Positions 7,173-13,949 of a stretch of DNA of 20,000 nt are shown here, one piece after another. The DNA lies in the NCBI GenBank assembly GCA_963575745.1, contig CAUYUJ010014329.1, forward strand, positions 281,369 to 301,368, in the 5' to 3' direction. The position numbers and the translations under genes are program-made. The notes under the pieces were generated by a model. That model had not been told where the DNA came from and made no database searches. It saw only the letters and a program-made list of their open reading frames with translations. Each line of letters begins with the position of its first letter. Within the stretch, counting starts at the first letter, position 1. The stretch comes from Prorocentrum cordatum (taxonomy: Eukaryota > Sar > Dinophyceae > Prorocentrales > Prorocentraceae).

Positions 7173-7484
7173 ATACAGTCAACCCGTATACAGTCGGGGA
7201 GTTGACCTAAGGAACCCTAAATAAGGAACGAGGTCCCTGTTTCTCATCAGTTAAACTTCGATTCCTCATGGGAAACCTCAGGAAAGACCCAAGGCAAACT
7301 GTGAAGCAATCGAGGAGCACAGCGCCCCTCCCCAACGAAGAAAGTTCCCTCTTCAGCGCCCCGACTGTAGCAAGGATGCGCGATGGGGATACAGGGGCCC
7401 TGGACGCCTGCTTCGAGGCTTCTCGAGCGGGGCGCGGCCAGCGACAGCGGCGAAGGACGGACCGAGGAGGCAAGGATGCAAGGG
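7173..7484. other. non-coding stretch, nothing recognised
   Basis: No exon or repeat family was recognised. It ends at TACCCTCGG-ACGGTTGCCC (7485-7511), which is repeated directly at 7709-7735 and inverted near 8091-8120. Confidence 0.45.
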
Positions 7485-7511
7485 TACCCTCGGAACGGTT
7501 GCCCCATCCTT

Positions 7512-7710
7512 AGGGTAACAAAAAGTAACATAAACATAAAAACTCGAAGGTCCGCGCGGATTTCTCGGATCGGCGCTGGACCCCCCCTCCCTGGCGCGCG
7601 GAGCGCGCCAGGGGCGGCGCCGGAGGCGCCGCCGGGGGGGCCCAGCGCCGATCCGAGAAATCCGCGCGGACCTCCGAGTTTTTGTGTTTGTGTCACTTTT
7701 TGTTCCCCTA
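7512..7710 (-). repeat. family 3 palindromic element, copy B
   Basis: The outer A-rich flank AACAAAAAGTAACATAAACA is followed by GGTCCGCGCGGATTTCTCGG and GATCGGCGCTGG, then a GGCGCC-rich core and the inverted equivalents. It is reversed relative to copies A (5701-5882) and C (8121-8320), judged from the order of the two core blocks. Imperfect 27-bp direct repeats, TACCCTCGG with GTTGCCCCATCCTT, flank it at 7485-7511 and 7709-7735. Confidence 0.8.
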
Positions 7711-8120
7711 CCCTCGGGACCGTTGCCCCATCCTTGCTGTGCGGGTTGACCGTAGCGACGACACCGCTGCTCCCCGGCGGGGCGCTCGGACCGCCGCTTC
7801 GAGGGCGGAGCCTGCCGTGGCGGCGCGGGCCCGCCGGGAGCGCCGGTGCAAGCGAGGAGGAGGGCATAGGGCTCCGGCGCTGGCGCGGCGGGCTCGTGCC
7901 GTGCCGGCGCGGCGACGACCCCGGCGTGGGCCTTCAAGGGCCGCGCCGGAGCCCTGCCCTCCTCCTCGCTTGCACCGGCGCTCCCGGCGGGCCCGCGCCG
8001 CCACGGCAGGCTCCGCCCTCGAAGCGGCGGTCAGAGCACCCCGCCGGGAGACGTCCGGGGAGCAGCGGCGTCGCTACGGTCAACCCGCACAGCAAGGATG
8101 GGGCAACGGTCCCGAGGGTA

Positions 8121-8320
8121 GGGGAACAAAACATGACAGAAACATAAAAACTCGGAGGTCCGCGCGGATTGCTCGGATCGGCGCTGGCGCCCCCCGGGCG
8201 GCGCCTCCGGCGCCGCCCCTGGCGCGCTCCGCGCGCCAGGGAGAGGGGGGTCCAGCGCCGATCCGAGAAATCCGCGCGCGGACCTCCGAGTTTTTGTGTT
8301 TATGCCACTTTTTGTTCCCC
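8121..8320 (+). repeat. family 3 palindromic element, copy C
   Basis: Same architecture as copy B: GGAGGTCCGCGCGGATTG, GATCGGCGCTGGCG, a GGCGCC-rich core, and the inverted equivalents ending in GTTTTTGTG-like A/T-rich flank. The core order matches copy A, which lies in the sulfotransferase intron. Confidence 0.8.
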
Positions 8321-8620
8321 TATTCAAGAGTGACCGCCGCCAGTGGCTCAGGAGGAGCCAGCATGGGACGATCTGACGATCGGCCGGCCATCGCTCGCAC
8401 GTGCATTCCCTGGGTGTGTTTTCGGTTTCGTGCGTGGTTTCTTCGTCAAAATGATCAAGGATGCTCCTCGATGGTCCTCGCCGAAGAAAAAATACACACG
8501 TCCGAGCGATGCCAAGTCGAAAGGCCGCCGATCGCTACAGGCTGAAAGACCCGAGCGGTATCAGAAGCCAACGCCGAGGTCGGCACTATGACGGCCAGCC
8601 GTAGGCTTTTCCTCGTCTGG
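8321..8620. other. non-coding stretch, nothing recognised
   Basis: Open frames are present on the plus strand but have no recognisable domain and weak codon bias. It includes a more A/T-balanced region around 8400-8520. Confidence 0.4.
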
Positions 8621-8624
8621 TGTC

Positions 8625-8917
8625 CGAGTGCTTCTCTCTGCACCAGCCCGTGGGCTCGTCGCACGCCGTAGCGCCTGCGCTGAGGTCCGCGTTGCACCTG
8701 CCGAACAGCTTGCCACACCGCCCAGCCACCACGCTCACGGGAGGGCATGCGACTTCCATGGCCTTGGACGTACCTTGGCGAAGCAGCCCCTGCGCGTTGA
8801 TGTACAGCCTGAAGCTCCCAGGCTTGCCGGTGCTGCCGACTGGGCCCCTGTCAGCACCTCCACCATCGCTGGCAGGCACGCCATATGCAGACCGCGTCCC
8901 TGACCCCGGTGCCACAA
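8625..8917 (-). CDS. probable exon with RLYINA motif, unknown function
   Basis: On the minus strand the exon starts right after the family 1 element copy 5, at a possible acceptor GCGCAAG. It reads FVAPGSGTRSAYGVPASDGG, then GSFRLYINAQGLLRQG, then FGRCNADLSAGATACDEPTG. Nearly all codons end in G or C. I do not recognise the domain. The RLYINA segment recurs as RLYVNA in the exon at 11715-12050, so the two may be homologous modules. The 3' boundary is uncertain; the open frame runs to 8586. Confidence 0.5.
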
Positions 8918-9098
8918 ACTTGCGCTTAAGTCGGGCGTGTCCCCCATACAGGCGGGTTCGGGAGGGAAACATTAAAAAATAGCCAAGACATGCCCCACAA
9001 ATAATCAACAAATCATCAAAAAGTCGTCCCCAGACTATGTTTTGACTATGTTCGAATATTCCCTCCTGTAATGGGACAGGCCCGACTTCAGCTTACGC
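8918..9098 (+). mobile_element. family 1 TIR element, copy 5
   Basis: The element is 8926-9090 (165 bp). The left end TTAAGTCGGGCGTGTCCCCC is intact and the right end is CCTGTAATGGGACAGGCCCG with ACTTCA. The flanks ACTTGCGC and GCTTACGC agree at 6 of 8 positions, consistent with a decayed 8-bp duplication. On the minus strand the 5' flank reads GTAAGC, a consensus splice donor, and the 3' flank ends GCGCAAG. Confidence 0.8.
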
Positions 9099-9242
9099 GC
9101 GCGTGTCTGCTGCCCTGCCCTCTTCGCCCTCTGCGCACCTCTCCTCCCCGCGCTCGCCTGGACAGAGAGGGGGGCGGGCGGACGCACGCCCGTGCGCCAT
9201 CGGGCAAGACATATTTTTGTTCGGAGGCTTGGAAAGAACTGG

Positions 9243-9412
9243 GCAACGACACCAGCACGGGGGGGTGCCTCCACAGGGGGGGAGACGATCCCAGATTTCG
9301 GCGTTGGTGGCAATATTTCGGTCACCTTGGGAGCCAGGATATTGCCACCATCGCCGAGATCGGGATCTTCTTCCCTCGGTGGAGGCACACTGCCGCTAGT
9401 GGTGTTGGCGTC
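9243..9412. repeat. 170-bp foldback element
   Basis: Two arms pair over about 75 bases: GTGCCTCCAC, GATCCCAGATTTCGGCG and TGGTGGCAATAT on the left match inverted ATATTGCCACCATCGCCGAG, ATCGGGATC and GTGGAGGCAC on the right, with a short loop around 9320-9345. It fits a foldback MITE or a transcribed hairpin. No target duplication seen. Confidence 0.75.
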
Positions 9413-9496
9413 AACCTCGAGGCCTGCGAATCTTGCAGTCGCGACGCATGCTTTTGTTTTGCGGGTCTCTCGTTGCTGACCGCCGCTGTCCATGCG

Positions 9497-9537
9497 TAGC
9501 ATACTCGCATGGATACTCGCATGGATTCTCGCATGAA
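9497..9537 (+). repeat. 12-bp tandem repeat
   Basis: The unit ACTCGCATGGAT is repeated about three times with small changes, starting in CATGCGTAGCAT. It is short and imperfect, not a CRISPR array. Confidence 0.75.
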
Positions 9538-9779
9538 TGTCGGCCGGGTTCCGCATGGGTTTCTCCCCCTTTCCAACGCACCGAGTCTATGTGATGTTAC
9601 ATGGCTTCGCAGTGGGTAAGAAAACCATCATCCACGCAGGAATCCACTCGCGCCGATGAATCCATGTGCAAATCCACGCCCCGGATGGAAAAAAACATGA
9701 AGGAATCCACTCAGGATCCACACTGCTGAGTGCCGTGTCTGACATGCGCGCGCATGGTTCGGGAGCGGACCGGAGCTGC
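9538..9779. other. non-coding stretch with AATCCAC words
   Basis: GGAATCCACTC occurs at about 9649 and 9701, and related AATCCA words lie between them. No gene was recognised. The minus-strand frame from the neighbouring exon runs through, but its codon bias fades. Confidence 0.4.
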
Positions 9780-9976
9780 AAGACGCGCGGCCGAAGTTGA
9801 GAACGGCCAGGGAGCCGCACATGTCCTCCTGCCACTTGCCGTCCAAGGCGTCGGCCTCGCTCTGGGCGTAGGGCGTGACCCTGCGGGCGGCCGTGGAGTC
9901 GAACGGCATGGCCGCGAAGTCGAAGTAGAGGGTGGGGTCGGAGCTGCCCACTGGCACAAACTTCACCACGCTGAAC
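9780..9976 (-). CDS. probable exon, unknown function
   Basis: A minus-strand acceptor CAGCTGCTCCCAG precedes the exon. It reads FSVVKFVPVGSSDPTLYFDF, then STAARRVTPYAQSEADALDG and KWQEDMCGSLAVLNFGRA, with almost every codon ending in G or C. Codon bias and a clean acceptor make coding likely. I do not recognise the family. The 3' end is uncertain; the open frame continues to 9628 but loses its bias after the FGRA segment. It is on the same strand as the sulfotransferase exons. Confidence 0.55.
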
Positions 9977-10249
9977 CTGGGAGCAGCTGGGAAAGCCCCT
10001 GCCGTGGGATGGCGAGGCAGCGGCAGGACGGGGGGGAACTTTGCTCAGTGGGGAGAAGCATCGGCCCGGAATCGGCCATGCATCGCCGAAAGATCGGCGA
10101 TGGCCCCACGATCGCGAATCCTCACCTTCCTGGGCGGGTTGGACTATCAGGCCCCTATCGGCGATGACTGGGCGATCAGGGGTCGATGCGTCTCCCCTCT
10201 GAGCCTATCCCCCCCCCCAAACGTGGCCCCTGGGGACTCCTTGCCAGAG
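9977..10249. other. intron-like or intergenic stretch
   Basis: It contains ATCGGCGATG and ATCGCC words like those in the CATCG-rich foldback elements, but no clean paired arms. No exon was recognised. Confidence 0.4.
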
Positions 10250-10530
10250 CGGTGCCCAGGTTCTCGCAGGAAGGACGAGTGCTGTGCGCCCTTGCGGACA
10301 CGCTGAATCATCAGCTGTACACCGTGTAAGACTTGTGCAGCGGTGCCGTGGCAGGTCGCGAGGCCATGGGCAGCAGCCCAAGGTATGCAAACATCATTGT
10401 GAAATGTCTTGTGCTTGTACACGGTCGGGACATGTTCCTTTGCGTGCAGCGGCGGCGGCGGCCCTGGCGACACGCTGTGCATTACAAACGGATGAACGCC
10501 AAGCAGAAATTCCCGACCGCATGCTTGCGA
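10250..10530 (-). CDS. weak candidate exon
   Basis: The minus-strand frame reads EHVPTVYKHKTFHNDVCIPW and GLATCHGTAAQVLHGVQLMI. Amino-acid composition is protein-like, but third positions are mixed, unlike the other exons. It is either an older or differently biased exon, or chance. I do not recognise a domain. Confidence 0.2.
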
Positions 10531-11079
10531 GAGGCAAATGCAGAACGCAAGCACCAAGCCACCTCGAGCCCACTTTGGGCAAAATCTGGCCGCTTCTTAG
10601 CCCTTTTTCTTTTTTAGCTCATGAGGACTAGATCCGAAGGAGAGCACTGGCGACGCAGAATCAAAGCGAAATGCGAAGCACTCTTAGCGGCCCACGGGGT
10701 TGTTCCCTGAGGAGGCTTAACCTACGAAGCCGACGTATACTGCGAAAAGATACGATCCACTCTCGGCCAGATGCCGCACGGACCCCGCCAGCACAAGCCC
10801 GATGCACGCAGCACCCCGAAGGCTCGGCTGGCCTCAGGTACGCGGACCCTTGCCTTTGCTGGGACCTTTGCTTCTCGAGCGACCATTTTTCCCCTTACCC
10901 CCTCCACGCGGCCTCCTAGGGATATTTACTGCCGGAAGGCCCCCAAGGGGCCCCCAGGCAGCCCCCAGGGAAGAGGCCACGCGCGCCACGACCTGGCCCT
11001 AACTCGGGCCCGATCCGCCCCGGTGGGGGCGCCAGTGCAGCCAGGCAGCCTACGGAATTTCCACCCCACAGGGGAGGAG
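10531..11079. other. non-coding stretch, nothing recognised
   Basis: No repeat family, RNA gene or convincing exon. Overlapping low-complexity open frames occur on both strands. Confidence 0.4.
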
Positions 11080-11235
11080 GAGGAGGAGGGCGGAGGAAGG
11101 AGGACAGGGAGGAGGAGGGACCACCATCGTCGTCGTCGTCGTCGTCGCCGCCGTCGCCGCCGTCGGCGTCGTCGTCGCTCGTTGTCGTTGTCGTCGTCGT
11201 CGCCCGTTGTCGTTGTCGTCGTCGTCGTCGAAGCA
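11080..11235. repeat. GGA and CGT microsatellites
   Basis: A short GGA/GGAGGAC tract is followed by CGTCGT, CGCCGT and CGTTGT triplet arrays. The triplet arrays give poly-Asp/Arg/Ser frames on both strands that are not genes. Confidence 0.9.
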
Positions 11236-11714
11236 AGAGGCAAGAAACTCGAACCAAGTAGTGCCAAAAAAGGCGGGTCATCACTGATGGGGCTGGCACC
11301 TACTCCAGGAAGCGGGCCCTCTGGACCCTCCAGAGCCCCCCAGGACTCCCAGAGGCGGCGCCCTAGAAGCATGAGACAAACTGCCCAATCCTCGACCCTG
11401 CCTCCTCCTCCTCCTCCTCCTCCTCGATCACCGATTTCCAACGATCGGATAGCTTCTGCTCGAAGTGCGGAGGAGGCAGGGCCGATCCTCCTCCGCACCT
11501 CGAAAAAAACTGCTCGATCCTGCTCGGGGGGGGGATCGATCCACCAGGAGGAGGTGGCGACCCCCCGGGCGTCAACTCCCCTGGGCGCTGCCCGGCAGGA
11601 CTCCAGGGACACAGACAGGGAACCCGGCGTCTCCGCGCCATCCCCGCGGCAGAAGCAGGGAGATGCCTGCCTTGCCGCTCCGAGGGGGCGCCCGCGGGGG
11701 CCGCGGGGCGCTTC
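11236..11714. other. GC-rich stretch with short CCT tract
   Basis: A CCT array lies at 11400-11424. AGGAGG and CGATCC words recur around 11480-11560. No convincing exon. Confidence 0.4.
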
Positions 11715-12050
11715 CAGCCGCCGCGGAGCCTGTACCGATTGATCTCGGCGTCGCTCAGCTTGCTCCCGAGCGGGAACCTCGCCGTGTCCCCAGCCTGTGC
11801 TGGTGTGATGTGACCGCGCTGGCCGATGTGCGCGACCTGCATCCAGTGGGCCTTCGCGTTGACGTACAGCCGCACCCCTCGGCCCCCAAAAGGCTCTCCG
11901 GCCGGCCGCGCGACAACAGCCGTGCCGACCTCCCCGACCCACGGTCCCCAAGGCTGCCCGCTTTTCGGAACGCTGGCCCGGCACACGTCCGAGCCTCTGC
12001 CCCCGACGGCTCCAAGGGGGGCCTGCCCTCGCTGTCCATTTCGGCGCTTG
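11715..12050 (-). CDS. probable exon with RLYVNA motif, unknown function
   Basis: The minus-strand frame reads GSDVCRASVPKSGQPWGPWV, then VRLYVNAKAHWMQVAHIGQR, then AGDTARFPLGSKLSDAEINR. Nearly all codons end in G or C. The KLSDAEI segment looks like a structured protein, not low complexity, but I cannot name the family. The RLYVNA segment parallels RLYINA in the exon at 8625. Boundaries are approximate; beyond about 11715 the frame becomes Pro/Arg/Gly-rich. Confidence 0.5.
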
Positions 12051-12115
12051 CTCCTCTTTCCTCGAGTTTCTGGCCACCTGGGGTGGCGGCACAAGGAGCC
12101 GCATGTCAATCTTTT

Positions 12116-12121
12116 TAAAAC

Positions 12122-12162
<41 letters not shown>

Positions 12163-12169
12163 AAGAGAG
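12116..12169. repeat. TA and GA microsatellites
   Basis: An (AT)n run followed by a (GA)n run, ending at the left edge of family 1 copy 6. Confidence 0.95.
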
Positions 12170-12321
12170 TTAGGTCGGGCGTGTCCTCCCACAGGGGAAT
12201 TTTGGACGAAAAATGACAGATAGTCCAAAATATTCTAAAACAGTCACAAATAGTCAAAATTCGTCCACCTACTATTGTTTGACTGTGTTTGAATATTCCC
12301 CCTGTAGAGGGACAGGCCCGA
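12170..12321 (+). mobile_element. family 1 TIR element, copy 6
   Basis: 152 bp. The left end TTAGGTCGGGCGTGTCCTCC and the right end CCCCCTGTAGAGGGACAGGC plus CCGA match the family. The final ACTTAA of the right end is replaced by a (TA)n run. It is embedded between a (GA)n and a (TA)n microsatellite. Confidence 0.85.
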
Positions 12322-12389
12322 TATATATATATATATATTATATATATTATATTATATATATATACATATACATATATATATATATACAC
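12322..12389. repeat. TA microsatellite
   Basis: (AT)n with TATTATAT and TACATA variants. It begins exactly where the right terminal repeat of family 1 copy 6 breaks off. Confidence 0.95.
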
Positions 12390-12682
12390 CAGTGGCACGT
12401 GTGTGCCCAGGCTCATACAAAAAACTGAGAGGGCGTTTGAAGCAGGAAGACACCATGACTGTAGGATCGGAGATGGAGAAGGGGAAGCTGGGGCGGCGCC
12501 GCCAGGGCGTGCCTAAGAGAAGGGGAAGAGGCAGGAGGTGAACGCAGAAGAATCTAAGATCGAGGTCGCACTCGAGCGCAAGTGGGGTTGCCACACTTTG
12601 CGATGTGTGTACCAGGGCCCCCCAGGAAACCTCAGCAGGCCCGACTTGGATACCGGAAGAGGCTCCAGGAGGCCCCGGGATT
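12390..12682. other. non-coding stretch, nothing recognised
   Basis: A 28-codon basic ORF starting at ATG 12454 is the only notable frame, and it has no support. The stretch leads into a TG-rich tract. Confidence 0.4.
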
Positions 12683-12812
12683 GTGAGTGTTGTGTGTGTG
12701 ATGTGTGCTCTGTGTTGTGCGTGTTTCCTGTGCGTTGTAGGTGTTGTGTGTGTTATGTTTGTCTAGCGTGTGATGTGTTGGGTGTGATGTGTGTCTCTGT
12801 GTGGGCATGTAG
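12683..12812. repeat. TGTG-rich tract
   Basis: Irregular GTGTGT, GTGATGTGT and GTTGTGTG words without a fixed unit. Confidence 0.8.
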
Positions 12813-12818
12813 TTCTGA

Positions 12819-13045
12819 AGCCCCAGGAGGCCCCAGGAGGCCCCAGGCGGCCTCAGGAGGCCCCAGAAAACCCCAGGAGGCTCCAGGAGGCCCCAAGAGG
12901 CTCCAGGAGGCCGCAGGAGGTCCTAGGAGGTTCCAGGAGACCCCCAGGAGGCTCCGAGGCAGGGTCTGGGGTACCAGAAGGTGCAGAAAGCCCCAGGAGG
13001 CCCCGGGAGGTTCCAGGAGGCACCCAAGAGGCTCAAAGGCAGGGT
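12819..13045 (+). repeat. minisatellite, CCCAGGAGG unit
   Basis: About twenty imperfect units of 9-12 bp, consensus CCCAGGAGGC. A higher-order unit is visible: GGCAGGGTCTGGGG followed by ACC-GAAGGT occurs at about 12959 and 13037. Open frames through it are repeats of Gly/Pro/Arg and not genes. Confidence 0.9.
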
Positions 13046-13360
13046 CTGGGGCACCTGAAGGTACGTCGGGGCTCGATTTTGGGAGGATGTCTCAGGCGAA
13101 ATCGCCATTCTCTGAACATCGGAGTCAAAATCATTGAAATTACCATGTGTGTTTGAAGGTTTTATGTTAGAATGTTGAAATTCCTATGTGTTGTTGGACC
13201 CTGACGTCACGATCTGCATACGAAATGCCACCGATTTTCAGATTTTCAAGGATGTCCCTAGCGAAACGGCCAGAAAAATCGCGGACGCCGCCTTCAATTA
13301 GTCGGCTCTGAGGTCTACTCCCTCGGAGAGGTGCGTATGATAATCTATATATATATATAC
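13046..13360. other. AT-richer flank of the retroelement
   Basis: Contains two imperfect direct-repeat pairs. GATTTT-GGATGT with GCGAAA occurs at about 13075 and 13241. TTGAAATT-CC-ATGTGT occurs at about 13135 and 13176. It ends in a (TA)n run at 13344-13359 directly next to the terminal repeat of the retroelement. No gene. Confidence 0.5.
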
Positions 13361-13584
13361 TTCTGTAAGCTAGCGGGGCCATTACGGTGCCAGCACACGC
13401 CGAGCTAGTATTCACACGCGGAGCGGCGGAGCAGGCGCAAGCCTACAGGGTGAGTCACTTTCTCACAGCAGTCTCGCACGAGCTGAATCGAGCAATCCAG
13501 GAAGAAACCATTGACGAGGCGTCACCAGAGATTCTCTGAGCTGCATGCCGAGGAATACGAGCCACGCTCGAGCACTCTCCCAAC
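13361..13584 (-). repeat. retroelement terminal repeat B2
   Basis: 224 bp, identical base for base to 13684-13907. It starts TTCTGTAAGCTAGCGGGGCC on the plus strand and ends CACTCTCCCAAC. It is the outer 3' end of the element. The internal word GTGAG-TCACTTT-CTCAC can form a small hairpin. Confidence 0.95.
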
Positions 13585-13683
13585 TTGAAACGCAAAACGG
13601 AGCCGCCACAAAGGTCGGGCGGGCGGGGCGGCTACAGACCCAACCCCTCCCGAAAGGGAAAGACAGTCGTCGACAGCACATCT
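13585..13683 (-). repeat. retroelement spacer A2
   Basis: 99 bp of single-copy sequence between the two 224-bp repeats. In the split-direct-repeat model this is A2, and an identical A1 should sit at the 5' end of the element outside the window. Confidence 0.65.
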
Positions 13684-13907
13684 TTCTGTAAGCTAGCGGG
13701 GCCATTACGGTGCCAGCACACGCCGAGCTAGTATTCACACGCGGAGCGGCGGAGCAGGCGCAAGCCTACAGGGTGAGTCACTTTCTCACAGCAGTCTCGC
13801 ACGAGCTGAATCGAGCAATCCAGGAAGAAACCATTGACGAGGCGTCACCAGAGATTCTCTGAGCTGCATGCCGAGGAATACGAGCCACGCTCGAGCACTC
13901 TCCCAAC
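13684..13907 (-). repeat. retroelement internal repeat B1
   Basis: 224 bp, 100% identical to 13361-13584, at an offset of 323 bp. It starts 42 bp after the recombinase stop codon. Confidence 0.95.
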
Positions 13908-13916
13908 CCACCAATC

Positions 13917-13922
13917 TTTATT
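13917..13922 (-). promoter_or_regulatory. possible polyadenylation signal
   Basis: TTTATT on the plus strand gives AATAAA on the minus strand, 28 bases past the recombinase stop and before B1. The motif is the common eukaryotic signal, but dinoflagellates often do not use it. Confidence 0.25.
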
Positions 13923-13949
13923 GTCGTCTCGGTGGGCGGGATAGGGATC

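Larger units (their letters stand above)
7512..8320. mobile_element. 809-bp long palindrome built from two family 3 elements
   Basis: The left arm is 7512-7880, the right arm 7943-8320, and the loop about 62 bases. Each arm has a family 3 element on the outside (7512-7710 and 8121-8320) and about 175 bp of further complementary GC-rich DNA inside. The right arm has a small extra insert near 8048. Because each family 3 element is itself palindromic, the structure is a palindrome of palindromes. Long open frames across it are mirror-image shadows on both strands, with no recognisable protein. Confidence 0.85.

Noticed and set aside
7383-8545. Several overlapping 200-290 codon frames
   Set aside because: They are mirror images produced by the long palindrome, with no domain.
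9497-9537. Possible CRISPR-like array
   Set aside because: Three imperfect 12-bp tandem units without spacers in a eukaryotic context.
10060-10200. ATCGGCGATG-rich segment as a third CATCG foldback
   Set aside because: It shares words but lacks the GGTCCGAG-AGATGGGGTCGG end and clear paired arms.
10926-12416. 496-codon minus-strand open frame
   Set aside because: It runs through CGT, TA and GA microsatellites and family 1 copy 6. The frame with normal codon bias between 12050 and 11715 is a different one.
13361-13907. The 224-bp pair as LTRs
   Set aside because: Both copies are on the same side of the ORFs, and the element has a tyrosine recombinase instead of an integrase.
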